Shown piece by piece: positions 17,211 through 25,826 of a DNA stretch of 64,000 nt. A program made the position numbers and the translations under genes. Below the pieces are notes generated by a model. It ran no database searches and was not told the DNA's origin. It saw only the letters and a list, made by a program, of their open reading frames with translations. This stretch comes from Hydrogenispora ethanolica (GTDB lineage Bacteria; Bacillota; UBA4882; UBA8346), in assembly GCF_004340685.1 (NCBI RefSeq), contig NZ_SLUN01000002.1, positions 248,001 through 312,000 of the forward strand, read 5' to 3'. Each line of letters starts with the position of its first letter. Within the stretch, counting starts at the first letter, position 1.

Positions 17211-18551
17211 ATGAAGAAACTTGGTTTATGTTTGATGGTTTTGCTCCTGGCTTTCGTGGTAATGATGCCGATCGGCAATGCCGCCCCCAAGGTGACGTTG
17301 ACGATCGCCACCGTGAACAACCCGGACATGGTGATCATGGCCAGATTGGCTCCCAAATTCACCGAGAAAACTGGCATCGGCTTGAAATTCGTTACGCTGC
17401 CGGAGAATGAATTGCGGCAGAAAGTCACCGAGGACGTCGGACTGGGCGGCGGCCAGTACGATATCGTAACCATCGGCACCTATGATACGCCGTTTTGGGG
17501 CGCCAACAAATGGGTGGATTCTTTGGAACCGTATTTTGCCAAGATGTCCGATAGAGAGCAGAAAGCCTATGATCGCAATGATTTAATCAAACCGATCCGC
17601 AGCGCTCTATCCTATAAAGGAGCCCAATACGCGCTGCCGTTTTACGGGGAAAGCAGCATGCTGTTTTACCGCACCGACCTGTTTAAAGCCGCCGGGCTGA
17701 AAATGCCGGAACAACCGACCTGGGATCAGGTTTACGCATTTGCCAAGAAATTGAACAATCCCGCCAAAGGCATCTACGGCATCGCGTTGCGCGGCCTTCC
17801 CGGCTGGGGCGAGAATATGGCGGTTTTTGGAACGGTGATCAATACGTTTGGCGGCAGATGGTTCGACATGAAGTGGCAAGCCCAGTTTAATACGCCGGAA
17901 ATGCGCAGCGCTTTTGAGTTTTATAAGAAGATCATCACCGAGGCCGGCGAGCCGGGCGCAACCACCGCCGGTTATACCGAATGCCTGGCGCTTTTCCAAA
18001 ACGCCAAAGCCGCCATGTGGTATGATGCGACGGTTTCCGCCGGAACGTTAATGGGCAAAGATTCCAAGGTGATCGGCAAAACCGGCTATGCGTTGGCGCC
18101 GATCGTTAAAAAATCCAACGCCGGCTGGCTTTGGGCCTGGTCGCTGGCCATTGAGTCTTCTTCCAGGAATAAAGATGCGGCTTTCAAATTCCTGACCTGG
18201 GCTACCAGCAAAGAGTATATTAAGCTGGTCGGCGAGACCATCGGTTGGGCGCAGGTTCCGCCGGGAACCCGCGAATCCACTTATACCAATCCGAAGTACC
18301 TCAAGGCCGCTCCGTTCGCCAAACGGACCATCGCGGCCATCAAGAACGCCGATTACGATCACCCGACCGTCCAGGATGTGCCGTATGTCGGCATCCAGTA
18401 TGTTTCCATTCCCGAATTCCAGAACCTGGGCGATCAGGTCGCGCAGCAATTGGCCGCTTATCTATCCGGCAAGCAGGACCTCGACGCTACCTTGAAACAG
18501 TGCCAGGACGTTTCCAACAATGTCGCCAAAGAAGGCGGCTATCAGAAATAA
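17211..18551 (+). CDS. Sugar ABC transporter substrate-binding protein (family 1)
   Basis: Extracellular binding protein, about 446 residues. AAGGAGAGG precedes the ATG at 17211, which begins a clean signal peptide (MKKLGLCLMVLLLAFVVMMP, cleavage near GNAAP). The mature part contains the TIATVNNPDMVIMARLAPKF opening and the LPFYGESSMLFYRTDLF core that align with polyol/sugar-binding proteins (SmoE/MtlE-like). Its partners are the permeases at 18779 and 19679. The downstream SDR and zinc dehydrogenases suggest a polyol or related ligand, by inference. Confidence 0.9.
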   Translation: MKKLGLCLMVLLLAFVVMMPIGNAAPKVTLTIATVNNPDMVIMARLAPKFTEKTGIGLKFVTLPENELRQKVTEDVGLGGGQYDIVTIGTYDTPFWGANKWVDSLEPYFAKMSDREQKAYDRNDLIKPIRSALSYKGAQYALPFYGESSMLFYRTDLFKAAGLKMPEQPTWDQVYAFAKKLNNPAKGIYGIALRGLPGWGENMAVFGTVINTFGGRWFDMKWQAQFNTPEMRSAFEFYKKIITEAGEPGATTAGYTECLALFQNAKAAMWYDATVSAGTLMGKDSKVIGKTGYALAPIVKKSNAGWLWAWSLAIESSSRNKDAAFKFLTWATSKEYIKLVGETIGWAQVPPGTRESTYTNPKYLKAAPFAKRTIAAIKNADYDHPTVQDVPYVGIQYVSIPEFQNLGDQVAQQLAAYLSGKQDLDATLKQCQDVSNNVAKEGGYQK

Positions 18552-18560
18552 CGATGGCGC

Positions 18561-18601
18561 GGAGCGGGCATTGAGGGGGTCCCCCTCAATGCCCATGCTC
18601 C
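18561..18601 (+). other. Intercistronic hairpin after the binding protein
   Basis: GGGCATTGAGGGGG and CCCCCTCAATGCCC pair perfectly around one base (in practice a slightly larger loop), extended by GGAGC/GCTCC. No T-run follows. It occupies the same position, after a binding-protein gene and before its permeases, as the hairpin at 10632. Confidence 0.7.
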
Positions 18602-18641
18602 GGGCGTTCATTGCGAGCCGTTGAAAATCGGGTAGTAATTC

Positions 18642-18758
18642 AGAGAATTGCATAATTACCTTAACAAGCCTTGTGGCCACAATATAGAGTGCAAAGCCCG
18701 GATATATCTATCGATATATTGTGGACAAAAGATTATTTTATCAATTATGCAATTCTCT
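18642..18758. repeat. 117-bp nested inverted-repeat element
   Basis: Perfect 16-bp outer arms AGAGAATTGCATAATT (18642-18657) and its complement (18743-18758) enclose a second pair, CCACAATATA and TATATTGTGG, and the palindrome TTGTGGCCACAA. AT-rich compared with neighbours. It is either a MITE-like insertion or a large mRNA structure between binding-protein and permease genes. Confidence 0.65.
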
Positions 18759-18778
18759 AACTGGCAAAGGTGATGAAA

Positions 18779-19672
18779 ATGCCGCAAGAAATGGCGAAGA
18801 AAAAGGCGTCCCACCGGGTGAATTTACTGTTTTTGCCCGCTTTGGTCGTAGTGCTGGTTATTACGCAGATCCCTTTTGTGCTGACCCTTGGGTTATCCTT
18901 TTTAAAATGGATTGTGGTCCGGCCGGATTTGGGGATCCGCTACATCGGTTTCGATAATTATCTGAAGATCTTTATGGACAGCACTTTTTATACCGTGATT
19001 TTAAACACCTTCATCATCACGGTGAGTTCAATCTTGTTCTGTACCGTATTGGGAATTATGATCTCCCTCCTGCTGGACCGGAAAATACCCGGGATCAATA
19101 TCGTGCGGACCTTGATGATTGCGCCATTTTTTGTGATGGACGCCGTCGCCGGCATCATCTGGAAAACACTGATGCTCCATCCTTCATTCGGCGTTAATTT
19201 ATACATCGCCAATCTATTGCACATCCGGCCGGTGGATTTTTTAGGGGCTTTTTCGATGCTGACCGTCATCCTTTTGATCGTCTGGCAATGGACGCCGTTT
19301 TTTATCTTGATTATCTTAGCCGGATTGCAAAGCATTCCGGAGGAGATCATCGAAAGTTCCAAAATCGACGGCGCCAACAGTTTTCAAACCTTGATCCATA
19401 TCAAGCTGCCTTCGATCAGCAACCATATCGAAGTCGCGGTCATGCTGGGCGTAATCTTCATCCTGAAGGTCTTCGGCGTCATTTATGTGACGACCTCTGG
19501 CGGACCGGGATTTACTTCGACCAATTTGCCATATTACGTCTATAAAGTCGGGTTTTTCGGTTGGGACATTGGCAAAGCCGCTGCCATCGCGACGGTCATG
19601 GTGGTACTGACCTTACTCCTGCTGCTGGGTTTATTCCGATTTATGCGAAGACATTCGTTTGCGACGAGGTGA
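18779..19672 (+). CDS. Sugar ABC transporter permease, MalF/UgpA type
   Basis: Membrane subunit with six hydrophobic segments and the EAA motif IESSKIDGANSFQTLIHIKLP. AAAGGTG lies before three in-frame starts; ATG 18779 has the best spacing, ATG 18773 is the alternative. It is followed after 6 bp by its partner permease gene, which is disrupted. Confidence 0.88.
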   Translation: MPQEMAKKKASHRVNLLFLPALVVVLVITQIPFVLTLGLSFLKWIVVRPDLGIRYIGFDNYLKIFMDSTFYTVILNTFIITVSSILFCTVLGIMISLLLDRKIPGINIVRTLMIAPFFVMDAVAGIIWKTLMLHPSFGVNLYIANLLHIRPVDFLGAFSMLTVILLIVWQWTPFFILIILAGLQSIPEEIIESSKIDGANSFQTLIHIKLPSISNHIEVAVMLGVIFILKVFGVIYVTTSGGPGFTSTNLPYYVYKVGFFGWDIGKAAAIATVMVVLTLLLLLGLFRFMRRHSFATR

Positions 19673-19678
19673 TCAGCG

Positions 19679-20904
19679 ATGCAACAAAACAAAGCGGCCG
19701 GCCATTGGAGAGGCAAAAGGGAAAACATTTGGGTTATTCTGCTGGTTTACTGCCTGAGCCTGCTGTTTTTCTTCCCGATTTTATATATGTTTCTGACCAG
19801 TTTAAAGTCGGAAGCGCAAGCCATCCAGATCTCGTTTCTTTTCGAGCCCACCCTGGAAAGCTTTAAAACCGTATTGAACAAAGACATCGTCCAATATTTG
19901 AGCAATTCGGTCTTCATCACCCTGGCGGTAACGCTGTTATCCTTGCTGTTCGGCATCCCGGCGACCTACGCCCTGGTCTTCGGGACGTTAAAGAATCCCG
20001 ACACCCGCTATTTTCAATTCGTTTCCGCCAATCTGCTGCCGCCGGTCGGGGTAATCTTTCCCTGGTTTATTATTTTCCGTTTCTTGCACCTGCTCGATAC
20101 CAGGCTGGGACTGATCATCATTTATACCGGGGTCAACATCCCGCTGGTGATTTGGATCGTGACGTCGTTTTTCAAGGATGTTCCCCAAGAAATCATCGAA
20201 GCGGCCGAAATCGACGGGTGTTCCAAATCGAGCCCACCCTGGAAAGCTTTAAAACCGTATTGAACAAAGACATCGTCCAATATTTGAGCAATTCGGTCTT
20301 CATCACCCTGGCGGTAACGCTGTTATCCTTGCTGTTCGGCATCCCGGCGACCTACGCCCTGGTCTTCGGGACGTTAAAGAATCCCGACACCCGCTATTTT
20401 CAATTCGTTTCCGCCAATCTGCTGCCGCCGGTCGGGGTAATCTTTCCCTGGTTTATTATTTTCCGTTTCTTGCACCTGCTCGATACCAGGCTGGGACTGA
20501 TCATCATTTATACCGGGGTCAACATCCCGCTGGTGATTTGGATCGTGACGTCGTTTTTCAAGGATGTTCCCCAAGAAATCATCGAAGCGGCCGAAATCGA
20601 CGGGTGTTCCAAATTTTACGGATTCTTTAAGGTGATTCTACCCTTGACCCGGACGGGGATCATCTCCGCCGCTTTGCTGGTCATTATCTTTGCCTGGAAT
20701 GAGTTCTTTTTCGCCGTCAACCTCACTTACGTGAAGGCCGGCACCATTCCGGTGTATATGGCGCGGTTCATGACCCAGGAAGGGCTTTTTTGGGTAAAAC
20801 TCTCTGCCATCTCGTCCGTTTGCGTATTGCCGCCCCTAATTCTGGGCTGGATTACCCAGAAGTCGATGATCAAGGGACTCACCATGGGAGCCGTCAAAGG
20901 GTGA
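19679..20904 (+). pseudogene. Sugar ABC transporter permease, MalG type, disrupted by a tandem duplication
   Basis: GAGGTGATCAGCG precedes the ATG. The first frame runs for 194 codons to a stop at 20263; the protein's true C-terminus is only readable after the second copy of a 386-bp direct duplication. Because 386 is not a multiple of three, the reading frame shifts at the junction. Removing one copy restores a gene of 840 bp (279 residues) with the normal EAA motif IEAAEIDGCSKFYGFFKVILPL and the C-terminus KGLTMGAVKG, the length and end expected for this family. Without it the importer would lack one membrane subunit. It may be a real recent mutation, a reversible state or an assembly error. 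Confidence 0.85.
19843..20614. repeat. 386-bp perfect tandem duplication
   Basis: 19843-20228 is repeated directly as 20229-20614. I saw no mismatch on reading the two copies. Homology at the boundary is only one base (T), so it did not arise by recombination between pre-existing repeats. It lies wholly inside the permease gene. Confidence 0.9.
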
Positions 20905-21077
20905 ATGCAATGTCTCATATCCGGCATGGAAATCGGTTGCAAATTGCTGTGAGCAGACTTAATGCAACGATAGGCTGAAATAAATCCCTTGATTTTCCCA
21001 TCATGGCCGGCATTCGGGACATGATCATATTAGAAATTAATTCGGCTTATATCGCATATAAAAAAGGAGAGATAGGA

Positions 21078-21842
21078 ATGAGTATTTTGGATCAGTTTAA
21101 ACTTACCGGCAAAAAGGCTTTTGTGACCGGCGGCGCCCGGGGCATCGGCAAAAGTGTCGCCACAGCCCTGGCGGAGGCGGGCGCCGATGTTGCCCTGGTG
21201 GATTTGGATATTGAAACAGCGGAAAAAACCGCGGCCGAATTGCGCCAATTGGGTGTAAATACGATTGCGGTCAAGACCGATGTCACAAACCCCAAAGAGG
21301 TTGAGGCGATGATCGATGCGATCCTCAGCGCTTTCGGAACCATCGATATTGCGTTTAATAACGCCGGAATTTGCATCAATGAACCCGCCGCAACGATGAC
21401 GTTTGAGGCATGGAAAAAAGTGATCGATATCAATTTGACCGGTGTATTCCTGACGGCTCAGGCGGCTGGCAGAGCGATGATCCAGAATAAGAAAGGCACG
21501 ATCATCAATACCGCTTCCATGTCCGGACATATCGTCAATGAACCGCAGCCGCAATGCGCCTATAACGCTTCCAAAGCCGGAGTCATTCTATTGACGAAAT
21601 CCCTGGCGGCCGAATGGGCCGAGCACAATGTAAGGGTCAATTCGATCAGTCCGGGGTACATCGGCACCGAAATGACATTGTCGGCGAAACAATGGATTCC
21701 GGGCTGGTTGGCGCGGACCCCGCAAAAAAGGATGGGCAATCCGGAGGAGCTGCAAGGAGCGGTGTTATATCTGGCAAGCGACGCGTCGACCTTTACCACG
21801 GGCACGGATTTGGTGGTGGACGGCGGCTTTACTTGCTGGTAA
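21078..21842 (+). CDS. SDR-family NAD(P)-dependent oxidoreductase
   Basis: Classical short-chain dehydrogenase, 254 residues. TGGARGIGK binds the cofactor, NNAG follows, and the catalytic Ser (ASMSGH), Tyr and Lys (YNASKAG) are present. The Asp after the second strand (VDLD) favours NAD over NADP. AAAGGAGAGA supports ATG 21078. It probably oxidises a polyol or reduces a keto-sugar, as gluconate 5-dehydrogenase or sorbitol/xylitol dehydrogenase-like proteins do; the substrate is not determined. It heads a group of two zinc dehydrogenases, an AllA-like protein and a PfkB kinase. Confidence 0.88.
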   Translation: MSILDQFKLTGKKAFVTGGARGIGKSVATALAEAGADVALVDLDIETAEKTAAELRQLGVNTIAVKTDVTNPKEVEAMIDAILSAFGTIDIAFNNAGICINEPAATMTFEAWKKVIDINLTGVFLTAQAAGRAMIQNKKGTIINTASMSGHIVNEPQPQCAYNASKAGVILLTKSLAAEWAEHNVRVNSISPGYIGTEMTLSAKQWIPGWLARTPQKRMGNPEELQGAVLYLASDASTFTTGTDLVVDGGFTCW

Positions 21843-21912
21843 AGAAAGAATGCCTGATGAATAATTTTCCCTTGTAATTCCGTAAGATTTCATGATGAGA
21901 GAAGGTCTTTTG

Positions 21913-22944
21913 ATGCTGCAAGCCGTCATGGTCAAACCCGGCATGATCGAATTTCGCAACGTCCCCGTGCCGGAGATCAACGCCGAAGAAGTGCTGATTG
22001 AAATGAAACGGATCGGGGTCTGCGGGTCGGATATTCACGTCTACCACGGCAAACACCCGTATACCAGTTATCCGGTGGTTCAGGGGCACGAAGTATCCGG
22101 GGTCATTGTCAAACTCGGCGCGAAGGTGGCCGGCTTCAAACCCGGCGATAAAGTCACGATCCAACCCCAGGTTTGCTGCGGGCGGTGTTATTCGTGCCGG
22201 CACGGCAAGTATCATATTTGCGACGACTTAAAAGTAATGGGATTTCAAACCACCGGCGCCGCCTCGGAATACTTTGCCGTGGCTGCGGCAAAGGTGGTTA
22301 AACTGCCGGACGAAATGAGTTTCGACGCCGGCGCGATGATTGAACCCCTGGCCGTGGCCGTTCACGCGCTCAGTCGGGCCGGCATGAATCTGAAAGGTTT
22401 AAACGTTCTGGTCCTGGGAGCGGGGCCCATCGGCAACCTGGTGGCCCAGGCGGCCCGGGGGATGGGCGCCGCGGCGGTGATGATCACCGATATAAGCGGC
22501 TACCGGCTGGGGATCGCCGAATCCTGCGGCATCGATTACTGCCTGAATCCGGAGCAACAGAACCTGGGAACCATGCTCGCCGATCAATTCGGAGCGGATA
22601 AGGCCGATTTGATTTTGGAATGCGTGGGCGCCAACCCGACCATGAACCAGGCTATCGAATATGCGCGGAAAGGTTCCAGCATCATCGTGGTCGGCGTATT
22701 CGGAGATCGCGCCAACCTGGATATGGGCTTGGTCCAGGACCGGGAATTGCAATTGATTGGCACATTAATGTACCAGGAGCAAGATTATTTGCAAGCGATC
22801 GAGCTGGTCAAAGAAGGCCAGGTGCGCCTCGAGCCGTTAATCACCAACCATTTCCCATTCCAGGATTACCAGAAAGCGTATGAATTCATTGAAGACCGGA
22901 AAGATCGGACCATGAAAGTGATTATTGCTTTGAATGACCATTAA
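21913..22944 (+). CDS. Zinc-dependent alcohol/polyol dehydrogenase (MDR family)
   Basis: Medium-chain dehydrogenase of about 343 residues, similar to sorbitol and threonine dehydrogenases. Catalytic zinc ligands are in GVCGSDIHVYHG and GHEVSG; the structural-zinc cysteines are in QVCCGRCYSCRHGKYHIC; the Rossmann motif is VLGAGPIGNL. AGAGAAGG supports ATG 21913 over 21892. The putative reaction is NAD-dependent oxidation of a secondary alcohol of a polyol or sugar acid. Next to a second member at 22993, so the pathway may have two oxidation steps or the two act on different substrates. Confidence 0.88.
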   Translation: MLQAVMVKPGMIEFRNVPVPEINAEEVLIEMKRIGVCGSDIHVYHGKHPYTSYPVVQGHEVSGVIVKLGAKVAGFKPGDKVTIQPQVCCGRCYSCRHGKYHICDDLKVMGFQTTGAASEYFAVAAAKVVKLPDEMSFDAGAMIEPLAVAVHALSRAGMNLKGLNVLVLGAGPIGNLVAQAARGMGAAAVMITDISGYRLGIAESCGIDYCLNPEQQNLGTMLADQFGADKADLILECVGANPTMNQAIEYARKGSSIIVVGVFGDRANLDMGLVQDRELQLIGTLMYQEQDYLQAIELVKEGQVRLEPLITNHFPFQDYQKAYEFIEDRKDRTMKVIIALNDH

Positions 22945-22992
22945 TTTCGGTTGTTATTCCGAATTACAGTTTCGCTAAGGAGGCCGTAAACA

Positions 22993-24015
22993 ATGGATGG
23001 CAAGACGATGCTGGCATATGTAATCGACAAGGAACGTTCGGGCGCGGTTAAGGAAGTGGCCGTTCCCGAGCCGGGCGACCATGACGTGTTGATAAAAGTC
23101 ATGGCGGCCGGCTTGTGCGGCACGGACGCCCATATTTATCAGGGCGAGTATTATTCGGAGTTCCCCTTGGTGCCGGGACATGAATTTGCGGGAATCGTGG
23201 CCCAAACCGGGAAAGCGGTCAAGCGCTTTACGGAAGGGCAGCGCGTCGTCGCCGATCCCAATATTTTTTGCGAAAAATGCCATTTTTGCAAGCAGAACGT
23301 TCAAAACTTCTGCCAGGATTTTCAGGCCGTCGGAGTGACCCGGGACGGCGCGTTTGCCGAATATGTCGTGGTGCCCGAAGGGTGTGTTTTCGAGATTGGC
23401 GCGATGAGTTTCACGACCGGAGCCTTGGTCGAGCCGCTGTCATGCGTGGTCTACGGCCAGCTGCGGGCCAGGCCTCAGCTGGGCGATAACGTGTTGATTT
23501 ATGGCGCGGGTCCCATCGGATTGCTCCATTTGCAACTGGCCAAACGGAACGGCGCCTCCTTTGCGGCGGTGGTCGATGTCAAAGCGGAACGGTTGGAATT
23601 GGCCCAAAAACTCGGCGCGGATCGGGTTTTGCTGAGCGGTTCCGGATTGGATGACGAGCTGCGGCAGGAGTTTCCGTTGGGCTTTCATTTGGTCATCGAT
23701 ACCTCGGGCGTTCCCAAAGTGGTCGAAAACGCGGTCGCCCATGTCAAGAATGCGGGCTCGCTGCTTATTTTCGGAGTCTGCCCGCCCGACGCCAAGATCA
23801 ATGTCAGTCCCTATGAAATTTATAAGCGTGATTTGAAAATCATCGGCTCATTCGCCCTAAAGAAAACCTTTCAACCGACCATCAATCTCATTGAAAACCA
23901 GCTGATTGACGTCGCGGTCATCGTCGGGGAGCAGATTAAGCTCAGTCAGCTTCCCGAACAGATGGAGAAATTTGTGGCGGGAAAGACTGCGATGAAAACG
24001 GTCGTCACGTTTTAG
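22993..24015 (+). CDS. Zinc-dependent alcohol/polyol dehydrogenase (MDR family), second
   Basis: About 340 residues, with GLCGTDAHIYQGEY and GHEFAG (catalytic zinc), the structural cysteines in NIFCEKCHFCKQNVQNFC and the cofactor motif IYGAGPIGLL. A perfect AAGGAGG lies 9 bp before the ATG. It belongs to the same family as the previous gene but is clearly divergent from it. The acidic residue after the second Rossmann strand (VVDVKAER) suggests NAD. Polyol oxidation to a ketose that the kinase at 24549 could phosphorylate is the simplest reading of the context. Confidence 0.88.
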   Translation: MDGKTMLAYVIDKERSGAVKEVAVPEPGDHDVLIKVMAAGLCGTDAHIYQGEYYSEFPLVPGHEFAGIVAQTGKAVKRFTEGQRVVADPNIFCEKCHFCKQNVQNFCQDFQAVGVTRDGAFAEYVVVPEGCVFEIGAMSFTTGALVEPLSCVVYGQLRARPQLGDNVLIYGAGPIGLLHLQLAKRNGASFAAVVDVKAERLELAQKLGADRVLLSGSGLDDELRQEFPLGFHLVIDTSGVPKVVENAVAHVKNAGSLLIFGVCPPDAKINVSPYEIYKRDLKIIGSFALKKTFQPTINLIENQLIDVAVIVGEQIKLSQLPEQMEKFVAGKTAMKTVVTF

Positions 24016-24048
24016 AACGATAATTTTCAGGAAAGGGTTGAGCTGGAG

Positions 24049-24543
24049 ATGCTAAACGTAAATCCTCTGAGCGAACAGTCTTTCCGTCCCTTTGGAAAAG
24101 TATTGCGAACTCCCGAACGGCCGCCGGACGGTTCTTCCGAGGCGCATAACTATTGGGACAGAGAATTGGAATGGACCGGGTCGACCAGCGTAAACTATTT
24201 GGCCATCAAGCAACGGGACTTACTGTTATCACAAATGGAAAGGCACCGGGACACCCGGGAAATGTTACTCCTGCTGCAGGGAACTTGTTACTTGGCGGTT
24301 GCGCCGGCGGGAGTTTTGGCAGCGGATAAAATCGCGGTATTCGAGCTGAAACCGGGCGATGCCGTTTGCCTGGACGCCGGCGTCTGGCACGATCTGCCGT
24401 TTTCGCGCCAGGACAGCGCGGCTTTCCTCGTTATTTACAAAGACGGAACGGCGCAACATGATTTGGAACTGGTCCCGTTGCCCGCAACCGAAGCGATCGC
24501 CGGCGCGCTTTCCGGCGCCGAATCCAACCTGTTAGGAGCGTAA
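24049..24543 (+). CDS. Ureidoglycolate lyase (AllA)-like protein
   Basis: A 164-residue cupin-like protein. The opening LSEQSFRPFGKVLRTPE, then QMERHRDTREMLLLLQGTCYLAVAP and PGDAVCLDAGVWHDLPF, resemble the AllA/ureidoglycolate lyase family (His of the cupin-type site in RHRDT and WHDLPF). Classical AllA works in allantoin breakdown, but no purine genes are present here; the neighbours are sugar dehydrogenases and a kinase. It more likely acts on a sugar acid or controls a step in this pathway. Family assignment is fairly good; function is open. Confidence 0.65.
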   Translation: MLNVNPLSEQSFRPFGKVLRTPERPPDGSSEAHNYWDRELEWTGSTSVNYLAIKQRDLLLSQMERHRDTREMLLLLQGTCYLAVAPAGVLAADKIAVFELKPGDAVCLDAGVWHDLPFSRQDSAAFLVIYKDGTAQHDLELVPLPATEAIAGALSGAESNLLGA

Positions 24544-24548
24544 CCGGA

Positions 24549-25502
24549 ATGTTTGATGTTGTCGCGATGGGTGAGTTGTTAATCGATTTCACTCCGGCCG
24601 GAGTCTCCGGGGCCGGGCAACAACTTTTCGAGCAGAATCCCGGCGGAGGGCCGGCCAATCTCCTGACGGCCGTTTCGAAATTGGGCAAAAAAGGCGCTTT
24701 CCTGGGGATGGTCGGTCAAGACCAATTCGGAACCTTTTTACGAAAGGTGCTGCGGGAAAACGGGGTGGACGACCGGGGCCTGAAGCAGACAACCAGCGCA
24801 CCAACGACCCTGGCCTTTGTCCATTTGGACCCTTTGGGAGACCGTTCCTTTAGTTTTTATCGCAAGCCCGGGGCCGACCTGATGATCAGGGCGGAGGACT
24901 TGGATGATGAGATTATCAAAAATGGGAAGATTTTTCATTTCAGTTCGCTCTCATTGACGGACGAACCGGCGCGGAGCGCTACGCGAAAAGCGGTGCAATT
25001 CGCCAAAGAACACGGTTTGCTGATTTCCTTTGATCCCAATTACCGGCCGCTTTTGTGGAATCATATCGCCGCCGCCAGAGAACAAATTCGATCGGTGCTC
25101 CCGTATGTCGACATCATCAAGGTATCCGAGGAAGAACTGGAGCTAATTACGGATACCGCCGATCTTGAAAAAGGCTCCGCCATGATTTGTGAACAAGGGA
25201 TTGACGTAGTGTTCGTCACTCTCGGGCCGGCGGGGTGTTTTTACCGTTATCCGCCGGGGACCGGCCGGGTGGACGGTTTTACCGTGCCAACGATCGATAC
25301 GACCGGCGCCGGAGACGCCTTTCTGGGCGGAGTCCTATATTGGCTGAGCGAGATGCCGCTCGATCAGATCCGCGCTCTGGACCGGGATAAGTTTGAACAG
25401 ATTATCCGTTTCGCCAATGCGGTGGGCGCCTTGACCACCACCAAAAAAGGGGGGATCCCCGCTTTGCCGGGTCTGGAGGAGGTTCGACAGTTAATCCTTT
25501 GA
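24549..25502 (+). CDS. PfkB-family kinase, fructokinase-like
   Basis: A 317-residue sugar kinase with the fructokinase opening MFDVVAMGELLIDFTPAG, the substrate motif NPGGGPANLLTAVSKLG, a FDPNYRPLLW strand typical of fructokinases and 2-keto-3-deoxygluconate kinases, and the catalytic motif DTTGAGDAFLGGVLYWL. AGGAGCG precedes the ATG. With three dehydrogenases upstream it probably phosphorylates the ketose or keto-acid they make. A terminator follows, closing the operon. Confidence 0.88.
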   Translation: MFDVVAMGELLIDFTPAGVSGAGQQLFEQNPGGGPANLLTAVSKLGKKGAFLGMVGQDQFGTFLRKVLRENGVDDRGLKQTTSAPTTLAFVHLDPLGDRSFSFYRKPGADLMIRAEDLDDEIIKNGKIFHFSSLSLTDEPARSATRKAVQFAKEHGLLISFDPNYRPLLWNHIAAAREQIRSVLPYVDIIKVSEEELELITDTADLEKGSAMICEQGIDVVFVTLGPAGCFYRYPPGTGRVDGFTVPTIDTTGAGDAFLGGVLYWLSEMPLDQIRALDRDKFEQIIRFANAVGALTTTKKGGIPALPGLEEVRQLIL

Positions 25503-25545
25503 GAGGTTTCATGTTCGGATTGGACATTGTGAATCGGATCCCGAG

Positions 25546-25572
25546 AAAAAATCCTGATCAGGATTTTTTTTT
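25546..25572. terminator. Rho-independent terminator
   Basis: AAAAATCCTGA pairs with TCAGGATTTTT and is followed by further T, about 45 bp after the kinase stop. The A-rich left side could make it work in both directions. Confidence 0.8.
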
Positions 25573-25630
25573 ATGACCGGCCAGTTTTTTCGGATCCGAA
25601 TCACTTCATGATGGAATGAAAAACAACTTT

Positions 25631-25662
25631 GCTTCTCTGAGCTTTTATACCCGTCCTGGCTT
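25631..25662. repeat. Fragment of repeat R2
   Basis: GCTTCTCTGAGCTTTT followed by a degraded CCTGGC segment, matching one end of R2 (compare 31848-31885). The rest of 25503-25826 shows only the terminator and AT-rich sequence that probably holds the promoter of the next operon. Confidence 0.4.
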
Positions 25663-25826
25663 TGATAGTCTTTTCCCCCAACTAAAAAGGGAATAAAACA
25701 TGATTGTAGAAATAATGTAATATTAAGGATTTGATTTGACTTAATATTTAAAAGCCGGGTTTTTTCCTTCACTGGTAATTTTCCGAAAGTAAAAATCGCA
25801 GTTGCGTTGATGGGGGCGACAGTTTC

